The position numbers and the translations under genes were made by a program. The notes beneath the pieces were generated by a model. The model was not told the origin of the DNA. It searched no databases and was given only the letters and a program-made list of their open reading frames with translations. 64,000 bases of DNA from Subtercola sp. Z020 (GTDB lineage: Bacteria; Actinomycetota; Actinomycetes; Actinomycetales; Microbacteriaceae). The stretch lies in contig NZ_PSTT01000071.1 in the NCBI RefSeq assembly GCF_002931235.1, positions 62,001 through 126,000 of the forward strand, given 5' to 3'. Within the stretch, counting starts at the first letter, position 1. Each line of letters starts with the position of its first letter. Of this stretch, positions 1-8,441 are shown in pieces.

Positions 1-463
1 CGATCTCGAACTCGCGCAGGCTGGTAATTCGCTGCACGAGAAGATGCGGATAGTCCCGGATGACCAGCTTGCGCAGGTGGTGCATCTCGAAATCCTGGCT
101 GACGGTGTCGGCGATCGACCGCATGATGTCGAGCAGCCCGTCGAGAAGAGGAGCGTTGGGCCCGGCGGAAATGAACGCCTCTACTTCGGCGGGCGGCAGG
201 GTGAACGGCGATTCGCCGAGAACGGCCGCCTCTTTCGACGAGAAGTAGTTGAAGAACGTTCGCGGCGAGATGTCGGCGCGTCGACTGATCTCGTCGACGG
301 TGACATTGTCGAGACCCTTGTCGCGGCTCAGCTCGAGCACAGCCGACTGGATGCTGCGGCTCGTCGCTATGCGTTTGCGCTCGCGGAGCCCCATTCCGGC
401 AGCGACCGGGCCCGAGCGCGACGCTCCACCCGCTTCAGCAGAGGTGCTCCCGGCTATGCTCAC
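1..463 (-). CDS. TetR/AcrR family transcriptional regulator, C-terminal part cut by window edge
   Basis: A minus-strand reading frame begins at a GTG (463) and stays open to base 1, giving about 154 residues. The N-terminal region reads RKRIATSRSIQ...LDNVTVDEISRRADISPRTFF followed by NYFSSKEAAV. That is the classic TetR helix-turn-helix, with the recognition-helix end and the F-x-Y-F-xx-K-E-x signature at roughly residues 26-75. The C-terminal ligand-binding domain is only partly inside the window. An ATG at 394 in the same frame (GMGLRERK) is an alternative start, leaving a short disordered Ser/Gly leader in the longer version. The 60 bases upstream separate it from the stop of the hydrolase gene on the same strand, so it may be read through from that operon or have its own promoter. 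The regulated target is unknown. Confidence 0.85.
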   Translation of the reverse strand, partial: MSIAGSTSAEAGGASRSGPVAAGMGLRERKRIATSRSIQSAVLELSRDKGLDNVTVDEISRRADISPRTFFNYFSSKEAAVLGESPFTLPPAEVEAFISAGPNAPLLDGLLDIMRSIADTVSQDFEMHHLRKLVIRDYPHLLVQRITSLREFEI

Positions 464-523
464 ACCATCAATTATTGCAGACCGCGCAAGAATTCGGGCT
501 CTTCAGTCATTCTCTCCCTAATC

Positions 524-2140
524 TCACGTTGTGCACTTCGGGTCGGAACTCGGTGCGTCACCCGTGAGAAAGTACGTGTCGACGAGGTCGTGCACGCAGC
601 TCGACGTGCCGTAGGCCGTGTGGCCCTCGCCTTCGTAGGTGATGAGCTGCGAGCCAGTGAGCTGCTTCGAGACCGCCACAGCGTCTTCGTAAGGAGTGGC
701 CGGGTCGTCGGTCGTTCCGACGACGAGGATGGTCGGAGCACCGGCGTCGCTCACCGGGCCGGGCGTGCGGGTTGCCGGCACCGGCCAGTTCGCGCAGCCG
801 ATGTCTCCGTAAGTCCACCACGGGCCGAAGGTCGGGGCCGCTGCGATGAGCGCGTCGTTCTGCTTCTGGATCGTCGCCTCATCGGTCACGGCCGGGTAGT
901 CGAGACAGTTGATCGCCGTGAAGGCCTCCGTCTGGTTGTTCTGGTAGGTGCCGTCGGAGTTGCGACCGTTGTAGGCATCCGCCAGCTGGAAGGCGAGCGT
1001 GGCATCGCCGGTCTTCACCTGCGCGATCATCTGCGAGAGGTACGACCAGCTGCTTTCGGTGTAGAGCGGGTAGAAGATCGCCGTGAGAAGACTTGCCGAG
1101 CCGAGCTTGCGGCCGTCGGAGGCGGTGATCGGGTTGCTGTCCACCGCTTTGAGGAGTGTCTGCACCTGCTTGGTCGCGTTCTCGACGGAGCCGGAGAAGG
1201 GGCAGTTCGAACCGCTGAGGCAGTTCGTGAGGTACGCCTTCAGCGCACCCTCGAAGCCCTTCGCCTGCCCGATGCTCGAGTCGAAACCGGTCGAGGTCGG
1301 GTCGACGACGCCGTCGATGGTCATGCGGCGCACCTTCTCGGGGAACAGCGTCGCGTACTCGCTGCCGATGAAGGTGCCGTAGGAGTACCCGAGATAGTTC
1401 AGGCCGGTGTCGCCGACGGCCGCGCGCAGCACGTCGAGGTCGCGCACCGTGCTCTCGGTGTCGATGTGGCCGAGCAGGGCTCCGGTCTTGGCCGCGCAGT
1501 CGTCGCCGAAACTCTTCGCGACGGCGGTGGCCCCGGCCAACCACTCGTCAGACCCGCGCTTGCCGGGAACGATGTCGTAGAGGTAGGCGTCCATCTGGGC
1601 GGGCGTGACGCAGTCGACAGCGGAGGACTGCCCGACACCACGAGGATCGAAGCCCACGATGTCGTACTGCTGCTGAACGGAAGGATCGACGGCGAAATCG
1701 ACGCTGTCCTTCACGAAGTCGAGTGCGGAGACTCCGGGGCCTCCGGGGTTCACGAAGAGGGTGCCCTGGCGGGTGCCGCTCTTCGCCGGCTGCTTGATGA
1801 GCGCGAGGGAGATGGGCTCACCTGTCGGGTCGCTCCAGTCGAGCGGCACCTGTGCCTTGGTGCATTCGAACCCGCCGCCGCAGTCTGACCAGGCGAGGGT
1901 CTGGCCGTAGAACGGCTGCAGGTCGGCCTCCACCTGTTCGCCCGTCGGAGTCGACTGGCCGGCTGCCGCTCCCGTGGAGCCACCGTCGGTCGACGCGTTG
2001 GGGAACCACGTCGTGCAGCCGGAGAGGAGGAGCACGGCCGCAGCGGTCACCGCTGTGACAGCGGCGAAGCGCGAGCGGGAGCGCGACGAACGGATACGGC
2101 CAACCCGACCGGATCGGTGCGACGGTACAGGTTCGGTCAC
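524..2140 (-). CDS. Secreted alpha/beta-hydrolase lipoprotein, tripeptidyl-aminopeptidase-like
   Basis: The 538-residue protein has a basic N-terminus, a hydrophobic stretch and a lipobox LLLSGC with the lipidated Cys at 42, so it should be anchored outside the membrane. The body is an alpha/beta hydrolase: oxyanion segment NPGGPG, nucleophile elbow GYSYGTF, a late Asp in TTDDPATPYEDA and a His in GEGHTAYG. The last part matches the TAP-like C-terminal domain of Streptomyces-type tripeptidyl aminopeptidases (SlpD/SlpE, Mycobacterium CaeA-like). Its predicted role is peptide or ester hydrolysis at the cell surface. The start overlaps the holB stop by four bases, so it is the last gene of the topA-tmk-holB block. 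Family assignment is firm; substrate is not. Confidence 0.9.
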   Translation of the reverse strand: MTEPVPSHRSGRVGRIRSSRSRSRFAAVTAVTAAAVLLLSGCTTWFPNASTDGGSTGAAAGQSTPTGEQVEADLQPFYGQTLAWSDCGGGFECTKAQVPLDWSDPTGEPISLALIKQPAKSGTRQGTLFVNPGGPGVSALDFVKDSVDFAVDPSVQQQYDIVGFDPRGVGQSSAVDCVTPAQMDAYLYDIVPGKRGSDEWLAGATAVAKSFGDDCAAKTGALLGHIDTESTVRDLDVLRAAVGDTGLNYLGYSYGTFIGSEYATLFPEKVRRMTIDGVVDPTSTGFDSSIGQAKGFEGALKAYLTNCLSGSNCPFSGSVENATKQVQTLLKAVDSNPITASDGRKLGSASLLTAIFYPLYTESSWSYLSQMIAQVKTGDATLAFQLADAYNGRNSDGTYQNNQTEAFTAINCLDYPAVTDEATIQKQNDALIAAAPTFGPWWTYGDIGCANWPVPATRTPGPVSDAGAPTILVVGTTDDPATPYEDAVAVSKQLTGSQLITYEGEGHTAYGTSSCVHDLVDTYFLTGDAPSSDPKCTT

Positions 2141-3300
2141 GGCAGGGCCTTTCGTGGTGCGGAACCGGGCAGTGCCACGGTGATGAGCATCGCCTCGAGG
2201 GCGAGAGCGGGTGCCACGTTCGCGGCTATGCGTCGGCGGGCGTCGGCGATCGCATCCATTACGGCCAGCGTGTCGGCCGGCTCGCCCGCTGCGGCGAGCG
2301 CGTCGAGTTTCGGTCGGATGGCGGCGTTGATCGGCTCGAGCCGAGCATCCAGTTGCAACAGCAGCACGTCGCGGTAGAGCGACAGCAGGTCGACGAGAAT
2401 GCGGTCGATGCCGTCGCGGAGGCTGCGCGTCGAGCGCCGCTTCTGGTCTTCTTCGAGCGCCTTGACCTGCGAACGCAACCCTGCCGGCACGGCCTGGCCG
2501 GGTTCGACCCCAAGCGTGCGGAGGGTGCTCTCGCGCTCCTCGGCGTCTCTCTCCTCGGTGATCGCGGAGGCATCGTCTTTGGCGAGGTCGAGCAGGCGAG
2601 CGGCGGCCATGACGGCCTCGGGCACGCTCCGGATGCCGAGAGCCACCGCCAGCGTCTCGTCACGGCGCGCACGCGCCTCTGCATTGGTGGCCAGCCGGTG
2701 CGCCATGCCGATGTGGCTCTGCGCCTCCCTCGCGGCACGGTGCGCCGTCTCGGCGTCGACGCCGTCGCGCCGTTCGAGGAGTTCGGCGACATCGTTCGTG
2801 CTCGGAACCCGCAGCCGCACCGAACGCACCCGGGAGCGGATCGTCGGCAGGAGGTCGGCCTCACTCGGCGCGCAGAGAATCCACACGGTGCGCTCGGGCG
2901 GCTCCTCGAGCGCCTTGAGCAGCACGTTCGACGTGCGCTCGACCATGCGGTCGGCGTCTTCGATGATCATGACGCGGTAGCGCGACACGGAGGGCGAGAA
3001 CTGCGAGCTCGAGACGAGCGCCCGCACCTCTTCTATCGAGATGATGACCCTGTCGGTGCTGAGTACGGCGAGATCGGGGTGGGTTCGGGCGGCGACCTGG
3101 CGGCAGTCGCGGCAGTGGCCGCATCCACCCTCCCGGCAGAGCAGTGCTGAGGCGAAGGCGTACGCCAGGTTCGAGCGGCCGGAACCGGGCGGGCCGGTGA
3201 TGAGCCACGAGTGCGTCATGGCTCCCCCGACGTTGCCCGCGGCATCCCTGAAGACGTCGATCGCCTCGGGTTGCCCGGTCAGCTCCTGCCACACGCTCAT
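2137..3300 (-). CDS. holB: DNA polymerase III delta-prime subunit
   Basis: This 387-residue clamp-loader subunit helps open and load the sliding clamp. The start at 3300 (MSVWQELTGQPEAI) was chosen because it matches the usual family N-terminus; the frame is open further upstream but that would run through tmk. Visible features are a P-loop-like GPPGSGRS at 36-43 with Arg where a catalytic Lys would be, a four-Cys zinc module CREGGCGHCRDC, and the SRC-like arrest region DADRMVERTSNVLLKALEEPPE. Delta-prime subunits generally do not hydrolyse ATP, so the Lys-to-Arg change fits. It lies 10 bases downstream of tmk and overlaps the following lipoprotein gene by four bases, a gene order common in Actinobacteria. 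Confidence 0.93.
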   Translation of the reverse strand: MSVWQELTGQPEAIDVFRDAAGNVGGAMTHSWLITGPPGSGRSNLAYAFASALLCREGGCGHCRDCRQVAARTHPDLAVLSTDRVIISIEEVRALVSSSQFSPSVSRYRVMIIEDADRMVERTSNVLLKALEEPPERTVWILCAPSEADLLPTIRSRVRSVRLRVPSTNDVAELLERRDGVDAETAHRAAREAQSHIGMAHRLATNAEARARRDETLAVALGIRSVPEAVMAAARLLDLAKDDASAITEERDAEERESTLRTLGVEPGQAVPAGLRSQVKALEEDQKRRSTRSLRDGIDRILVDLLSLYRDVLLLQLDARLEPINAAIRPKLDALAAAGEPADTLAVMDAIADARRRIAANVAPALALEAMLITVALPGSAPRKALP

Positions 3301-3310
3301 GTCGTCAAAC

Positions 3311-3961
3311 CTACCTGCCGCCACTGACAACGAGCGGGGCGAGACGTTCGCGGATCTGCGCAGAAATGACGTCGGGAGGGAGTGCCCCGTCGACGACGAG
3401 AAAGCGTTCGGAATCATCCGCTGCAATCGCCAGGAACGAGGCGCGAACACGGGTATGGAAGTCGCTCTTCTCCGCCTCCAGCCTGTCGAATCGTTTCTCC
3501 GCGCGGTCGAGCCGTTCGCGGGCGTGAGCTTCATCGAGATCGATCAGAATGGTCAGATCGGGCCGCAGACCTTCGGTGGCCCACTCGGAGAGCCTCCTGA
3601 TCTCGCCGCCGTCGAGCACGCGACCGGCACCCTGATAGGCGACCGACGAGTCGATGTAGCGATCCTGGATGACCACCTCACCGCGCTCGAGCGCCGGGCG
3701 CACCTTGGTGGCGATGTGTTGGGCCCTGTCGGCGGCGTAGAGCAGCGCCTCGGCGCGATCGCTGATCTGACCCCGGCTGTGCAGCACGATCTCCCGCACC
3801 TCCAGGCCGAACTCGGTACCGCCCGGCTCGCGGGTGCGCACGATCGTGCGGCCCGATGCCGCCAACCAGTCGGCGAGCAGTGCCGCCTGCGTCGATTTGC
3901 CCGCGCCGTCGCCCCCTTCGATGGTCACGAACAGGCCACGGGGGGTAGCGCTCTCTGTCAC
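3311..3961 (-). CDS. tmk: Thymidylate kinase
   Basis: The 216-residue protein phosphorylates dTMP to dTDP. It shows the P-loop EGGDGAGKST near the N-terminus, the REPGGTEFG substrate loop, the DR motif in QDRYIDSS, and a LID region with several Arg residues (RERLDRAEKRFDRLE). Length is normal for the family. The start overlaps the topA stop by four bases, so translation is probably coupled. Confidence 0.96.
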   Translation of the reverse strand: MTESATPRGLFVTIEGGDGAGKSTQAALLADWLAASGRTIVRTREPGGTEFGLEVREIVLHSRGQISDRAEALLYAADRAQHIATKVRPALERGEVVIQDRYIDSSVAYQGAGRVLDGGEIRRLSEWATEGLRPDLTILIDLDEAHARERLDRAEKRFDRLEAEKSDFHTRVRASFLAIAADDSERFLVVDGALPPDVISAQIRERLAPLVVSGGR

Positions 3962-6834
3962 TTCTTCGGAGCAGCCTTTCGAGCGGGCGCCTTTCGCGCG
4001 GTTCCCGCCGCCGCGCGCTTCGTCGTGGTGCGCGGCTTGGCCGGACCCTTGGCGCGCTTGTCGGCGAGCAGCTGCACGGCGCGGTCGTAGTCGATCTCCT
4101 CGATCGACTCGGCCTTCGGAATCGTGGCATTGGTCACGCCATCTGTCACGTAGGCGCCGAACCGGCCGTCTTTGATCTTGATCGCCTTGCCGCTCTCGGG
4201 GTCGGGCTCGTCGAACTCCTTCAAGGCACTGGATGCTCGCCGGGCACCGTATTTGGGCTGGGCGAAGAGCTCGATCGCGCCGGGCAGGTCGATCTCGAAG
4301 ATGAGGTCTTCGTTGTCGAGCGAGCGGGTGTCGGTGCCCTTCTTGAGGTACGGGCCGAACTTGCCGTTCTGCGCGGTGATCGGCTCGGAGGTCTCGGGGT
4401 CGTCGCCCACGGTGCGCGGCAGAGCGAGCAGGCGGAGGGCCGTGTCGATGTCGATCGAGGCCAGGTCCATCGACTTGAAGAGCGAAGCGGTACGGGGCTT
4501 GACCGCCGCGGACTTCGCGGGCGCCTTCTTCGCGGCCGGCTTCTTGGCAGGGGCCTTCTTCGCGGTGGACTTCGCGCCAGTCGAGCCTGCGGAGCCGGAT
4601 TCGGCCGGGGGCTCGACGAGCAGTGCCGCAGCCGCGAGAAGGGCAGCTGCCGCCTCGGCCTCCTGCTCGGCCGTGAGCTCTGGGTCGACCTCGGTCACGT
4701 AGGGGCCGAACCGGCCATCTTTCGCGACCACGTTCTTGCCGTTCTCGGGGTTCACCCCGATGACGCGGTCGACGACGACGGGGGCGTTGATGAGTTCTTC
4801 GGCCTTGCCGAGCGTCAACTCGTCGGGTGCGAGCTCCGGCGGGATGTTCACCCGGCGCGGAGTCTTCACCTCGCCGGTCGCGAGGTCGACCTCGTCGCCC
4901 TCCGACACTTCGAGATAGGGGCCGTACTTGCCGATGCGCAGCGTGATCTCGTCGGAGAGCGGGATCGAGTTGATCGCCTTGGCGTCGATGTCGCCGAGGT
5001 TGTCGATCACGTCTCGGAGGCCGCGGTGGCCGTCGTTGCCGAAGTAGAACCCGTTCAGCCAGTCGACGCGGTCTTCTTCGCCGCCCGCGATCTTGTCGAG
5101 GTCGGATTCCAGTTCGGCGGTGAACTCGTAGTTCACCAGCTCGGAGAAGAACTCCTCGAGCAGGCGGATGACCGAGAACGCGATCCAGTTGGGAACGAGG
5201 GCCTGGCCCCGGGGCGTCACGTAGCCGCGGTCGATGATGGTGGAGATGATCGACGCGTAGGTCGAGGGGCGACCGATGCCGAGCTCGTCGAGCGTCTTCA
5301 CAAGGCTGGCCTCCGTGTAGCGCGGGGGTGGGCTGGTCTCGTGGCCGGCGGCCTCCACCTCGAGGGCGCGGAGGTTCTGGCCCTTCGTCAGCGGGGGGAG
5401 TTTGGCCTCTGTGGGCTCGTTGCTGGCGTTCCGCTCTTCGTCCTGGCTCTCCTCGTAGGCGAGCATGAAACCGCGGAAGGTGATGACGGTGCCGCTGGCC
5501 GAGAACTCGGCGACGGTGCTGTCGGTCAGCCCCTCGACGGCGGTCGGGCCGGCAATGATCGTGACGGATGCCGTGGAGCCCTTGGCATCTGCCATCTGCG
5601 AGGCGACGGTGCGCTTCCAGATGAGTTCGTAGAGACGGAAGTCGTTGCCACGGAGGGTCGATGAGAGCTGCGACGGGGTGCGGAAGGTCTCACCGGCGGG
5701 GCGGATCGCCTCGTGCGCCTCCTGGGCGTTCTTTCCCTTGCCCGAGTACAGCCGCGGCTTGTCGGGAACCGTCTCGGCACCGTACAGCGCCGTGGCCTGG
5801 GTGCGGGCGGCGTTCAGCGCCTGCTGCGAGAGCGACGGGGAGTCGGTTCGCATATAGGTGATGTAGCCGTTCTCGTAGAGCGACTGGGCGACGCTCATCG
5901 TCTGCCGCGCGGAGAACCGGAGCTTTCGCGCCGCCTCCTGCTGCAGCGTCGACGTCGTGAAGGGTGCGGCAGGGCGCCGGGTGTACGGCTTCGACTCGAC
6001 ATTCGAGACCTGGATGCCGACGGTCGGGTCTTTCAGAGCGGCTGCCAGCGACTGGGCCTGGGCCTCGCTCAACAGGCTGGCCTTGCTCTTCAGCTGGCCC
6101 GACTCGTCGAAGTCGCGGCCGGTGGCAATTCGTTCGCCGTTGACACGCACCAGCCGGGCGCCGAACGACTGCGCATCCGCACCGGCGGTCGCCGCGTCGG
6201 CGAGCGTTGCGTTCAGGTCCCAGTAGCTCGCGGCCGTGAACGCGAGGCGCTCGCGTTCACGCTCCACCACGAGACGGGTGGCGGCGGACTGCACACGGCC
6301 GGCCGAGAGACCCGGGCCGACCTTTCGCCAGAGCACCGGCGACACCTCATAGCCGTAGAGCCTGTCGAGGATGCGCCGCGTCTCCTGCGCATCGACCAGG
6401 GCCTCGTCGATGTCGCGGGTGTTGTCGCGAGCGTGCTCGATCGCCTCCTTGGTGATCTCGTGGAACACCATGCGGCGAACAGGAACTTTCGGCTTCAGCA
6501 CTTCGAGCAGGTGCCACGCGATGGCCTCACCCTCGCGGTCTTCATCAGTTGCAAGGTAGAGCTCGTCGGCGTTCGCCAGGGCCTTCTTCAGTTCGGCGAC
6601 CGTCTTCTTCTTCTCCGCGGAGACCACATAGTACGGAGCGAAGCCGTTCTCGACGTCGACAGAGAACTTGCCGAGGGAGCCCTTCTTCAATTCCGGCGGG
6701 AGATTCTTCGGCTCGACGAGGTCGCGGATGTGACCGACCGAGGCCTGCACCTCGTAGCCGTCGCCCAGGTACTGGGCGATGGACTTCACTTTGGTCGGTG
6801 ACTCGACGATCACGAGTTTTCTCGGGCCTGACAC
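3958..6834 (-). CDS. topA: DNA topoisomerase I
   Basis: Type IA topoisomerase that relaxes negative supercoils. I place the start at GTG 6834 (958 residues), because an AGGGAG ribosome-binding site sits five bases upstream and the protein then begins just before the Toprim motif KLVIVESPTK; the frame is open for 37 further codons upstream. Toprim acidic cluster DEDREGEAIAWH is present, and the catalytic Tyr lies in ITYMRTDS at about residue 327. Following the core are actinobacterial C-terminal repeats of the type (D)GRFGPYV/GKYGPYLE, and a Lys/Ala-rich low-complexity linker and tail (AKKAPAKKPAAKK type) that should bind DNA. The Cys4 zinc fingers of enterobacterial TopA are absent, as usual for this phylum. 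First gene of the topA-tmk-holB block. Confidence 0.96.
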   Translation of the reverse strand: MSGPRKLVIVESPTKVKSIAQYLGDGYEVQASVGHIRDLVEPKNLPPELKKGSLGKFSVDVENGFAPYYVVSAEKKKTVAELKKALANADELYLATDEDREGEAIAWHLLEVLKPKVPVRRMVFHEITKEAIEHARDNTRDIDEALVDAQETRRILDRLYGYEVSPVLWRKVGPGLSAGRVQSAATRLVVERERERLAFTAASYWDLNATLADAATAGADAQSFGARLVRVNGERIATGRDFDESGQLKSKASLLSEAQAQSLAAALKDPTVGIQVSNVESKPYTRRPAAPFTTSTLQQEAARKLRFSARQTMSVAQSLYENGYITYMRTDSPSLSQQALNAARTQATALYGAETVPDKPRLYSGKGKNAQEAHEAIRPAGETFRTPSQLSSTLRGNDFRLYELIWKRTVASQMADAKGSTASVTIIAGPTAVEGLTDSTVAEFSASGTVITFRGFMLAYEESQDEERNASNEPTEAKLPPLTKGQNLRALEVEAAGHETSPPPRYTEASLVKTLDELGIGRPSTYASIISTIIDRGYVTPRGQALVPNWIAFSVIRLLEEFFSELVNYEFTAELESDLDKIAGGEEDRVDWLNGFYFGNDGHRGLRDVIDNLGDIDAKAINSIPLSDEITLRIGKYGPYLEVSEGDEVDLATGEVKTPRRVNIPPELAPDELTLGKAEELINAPVVVDRVIGVNPENGKNVVAKDGRFGPYVTEVDPELTAEQEAEAAAALLAAAALLVEPPAESGSAGSTGAKSTAKKAPAKKPAAKKAPAKSAAVKPRTASLFKSMDLASIDIDTALRLLALPRTVGDDPETSEPITAQNGKFGPYLKKGTDTRSLDNEDLIFEIDLPGAIELFAQPKYGARRASSALKEFDEPDPESGKAIKIKDGRFGAYVTDGVTNATIPKAESIEEIDYDRAVQLLADKRAKGPAKPRTTTKRAAAGTARKAPARKAAPKK

Positions 6835-6977
6835 GGGCGCTCCCTGAACACTGGAATATGGATTGCTGAACGCTGCTGAACCGGCTCGACTGAGCAGGAG
6901 CGGCGCGACCGACGGACGCACTGGCCCGTCAGGCACACCATACACACCATCCGATGGCGTTTACCTAATTCCGCCGT

Positions 6978-7003
6978 GGGCTTACGTCGCTGCGAGTAAG
7001 CCC
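6978..7003. promoter_or_regulatory. Inverted repeat in the topA / 7075-gene divergent region
   Basis: An 8-base perfect inverted repeat, GGGCTTAC / GTAAGCCC, is separated by 10 bases. It lies between the divergent topA and small-protein genes, about 70 bases before the latter. There is no T-run on either strand, so it is not a typical terminator. It could be an operator or a 5'-UTR hairpin; function is inferred only from position. Confidence 0.4.
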
Positions 7004-7074
7004 TCCGCCTCTTGCGGCGCGGCGCATTCGGAGCAGGATGGAGGCTGTAACTCAATGGAGAGGAGTAGGCACTC

Positions 7075-7320
7075 GTGTCTGTCACCCAAATAGGAACCTA
7101 TACAGCGAAGCTCGTCGACGGGCCGTTGGAGGGTAAGACCATCAGCACGGACTTCACGGCGGGAGGTGAGGCCCAGCCGAGGATCATGATCCCCACGGAC
7201 ACGCCCTCGAAGCAGTACCTCTATATCCGCGGTCGCGGAATCGAGTTCGGCGAGGGCAGCGACGCCGATCGCCGCCCTCGCGCCGTCGAATACCGCTTCG
7301 TGCAGGCCGTCTTCGAATAG
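7075..7320 (+). CDS. Small conserved-looking protein of unknown function (81 aa)
   Basis: The gene starts at a GTG (7075) with a GAGAGGAG ribosome-binding site upstream. The product is soluble, acidic to neutral, without signal peptide or membrane segment; it begins SVTQIGTYTAKLVDGPLEGK and ends YRFVQAVFE. The alternating hydrophobic pattern (GTYTAKLVDGP, KQYLYIRGRG, AVEYRFVQAV) suggests a small all-beta fold. I do not recognise the family. Codon use is like that of the neighbours. It is transcribed divergently from topA, and a strong hairpin follows its stop. Confidence 0.75.
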   Translation: MSVTQIGTYTAKLVDGPLEGKTISTDFTAGGEAQPRIMIPTDTPSKQYLYIRGRGIEFGEGSDADRRPRAVEYRFVQAVFE

Positions 7321-7338
7321 CGGGCATCTCGTTTCACC

Positions 7339-7373
7339 GGGGCCGGGTCTGCAGTCACTGCGGGCCCGGCCCC
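7339..7373. terminator. Bidirectional hairpin between the small gene and the Tad locus
   Basis: A perfect 9-base GC stem, GGGGCCGGG / CCCGGCCCC (7339-7347 and 7365-7373), encloses a second small stem GCAG/CTGC. It sits just after the plus-strand stop at 7320 and overlaps the last codons of the convergent minus-strand TadE-like gene, so the right arm encodes that protein's C-terminus. Neither side has a long U-tract, but strong GC hairpins without U-runs are common terminator candidates in Actinobacteria. Confidence 0.6.
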
Positions 7374-7732
7374 GCTCGTGCCGCCACCGTCACGTCGACA
7401 CCCAGAACGACCCGGTGCGCCTGCACGGAGACGATGGCATCGGCCACGTCGCAGTCGGCCAGCTCGACGCCGTTCCCCGCGGCGACCCGAGCTGCCGCCA
7501 GGCAGGGATAGCCGCCCAGGAATCCCGCGGCGACGTCTGCCCCGGCCAGCGCGGCCGCCTCGGCGGCGCCCTGGAGTTGGTGCCGCGCCGACAACGCCGT
7601 GACGAGAGTCATCAGCAGCGCCGCCATCATCAGCAGGGCGGCGATGACGGCGATCGCCAGCACCGATCCCGAGCCGGTGTCGTCACGGAACGGCCTCATC
7701 ACGCGGGACAGTCGCACCCCCCGCGCCGTCAT
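7355..7732 (-). CDS. Rv3654c-like TadE-type pseudopilin
   Basis: The 125-residue protein has a short basic N-terminus with a DDTGSGSVLAIAV segment followed by a long hydrophobic helix (about residues 20-45), then a Gly/Ala-rich region GAAEAAALAGADVA and a small C-terminal domain with two Cys. This is the architecture of the Rv3654c family found next to TadE in actinobacterial Tad loci, also called helicase/secretion neighbourhood TadE-like. It should be membrane inserted and processed as a minor pseudopilin. The start overlaps the TadE stop by four bases. The last codons lie in the terminator hairpin. Confidence 0.8.
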   Translation of the reverse strand: MTARGVRLSRVMRPFRDDTGSGSVLAIAVIAALLMMAALLMTLVTALSARHQLQGAAEAAALAGADVAAGFLGGYPCLAAARVAAGNGVELADCDVADAIVSVQAHRVVLGVDVTVAARAGPGPQ

Positions 7733-8097
7733 CGCCCGTCTCCCAGGGAGCAGGACCGGGCGCTGGCCTCCAGCCCTCCGGCGTCGAGACCGCCCAGCCG
7801 GATCGGCGCCGACACGGTCGCGCAGACCAGGTCGCCTTCACGCGCGGTCGAGAGGCGGTGGGTGCCGACAAGGCGGTTCACCAGTCCGTCGGCAGCTGAG
7901 GGGTCGCCGCGCGCGTTCGTTCGCGCGGCGACGGATGCGGCATCCGCGACCCGCAGGTGAAGGGCACCAGCCTGCAGGGACGAGATCGCCAGCACGAGCA
8001 CGAGGAGAACGGCGGGGAGGCCGGCGGCGAATTCGGCTGTGACGGTTCCACGATCATCCTGCACCGCGCGGACGATCCGGATCCCGTGGCCGGCCAT
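7729..8097 (-). CDS. TadE-family minor pseudopilin
   Basis: In this 122-residue protein the motif DDRGTVTAEFAAGLPAVLLVLVLA matches TadE: a prepilin cleavage-like region (RG|TVTAEFA) with Glu at +5, then a single transmembrane helix. The remainder is a small extracytoplasmic domain with two Cys (VCATVS, ARSCSL) that could form a disulphide. It lies between the DUF4244 pilin gene (stop/start overlap by one base) and the Rv3654c-like gene, as in other actinobacterial Tad loci. Confidence 0.82.
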   Translation of the reverse strand: MAGHGIRIVRAVQDDRGTVTAEFAAGLPAVLLVLVLAISSLQAGALHLRVADAASVAARTNARGDPSAADGLVNRLVGTHRLSTAREGDLVCATVSAPIRLGGLDAGGLEASARSCSLGDGR

Positions 8098-8327
8098 CAG
8101 ACGCCTGCCGTCAGTGCTGTGCGGATGATCTGGGTGAGCAGGGCCTTCACTTCGTCGCCGTGGAGGATCGCAACGAGGAGCCCCGCGAAGCCGACGGCGG
8201 CCATCGTGGCGATGGCATACTCCGCTGTCGCCGATCCACGGTCGTCACGAAGAGCCACCTTGAGACGGCGCAGGGTGCCGGAGGCATCTCGGCGTGGGAG
8301 AGAGTGATGCAGGAGGTGGTCTTTCAT
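8097..8327 (-). CDS. DUF4244 Flp-type pilin subunit
   Basis: The 76-residue product has a 28-residue basic leader and then DDRGSATAEYAIATMAAVGFAGLLVAIL, a shortened version of which is diagnostic for DUF4244, the actinobacterial Flp-like major pilin. Glu-Tyr in the TAEYA motif correspond to the conserved residues after the prepilin peptidase site. It is likely assembled by the adjacent TadA/TadB. No prepilin peptidase gene (TadV/CpaA) is visible in this window. Confidence 0.85.
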   Translation of the reverse strand: MKDHLLHHSLPRRDASGTLRRLKVALRDDRGSATAEYAIATMAAVGFAGLLVAILHGDEVKALLTQIIRTALTAGV

Positions 8328-8441
8328 CGGGTGTTTCCTTTGCTTCGGGGCGGATGGTGGCTGGCGGGTCTCGTCGCTGGGTCAATCGTGGAGCGGTTCG
8401 GGTGGGTGCCGACGAAGACAGCGGCGATCGGTGGAGTTCTG

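Noticed and set aside
44-1888. 614-codon plus-strand open frame across the TetR and hydrolase genes
   Set aside because: It is the antisense of a well-supported hydrolase gene; the product is Arg/Val/Gly-rich without domains, typical of GC-rich shadow frames.
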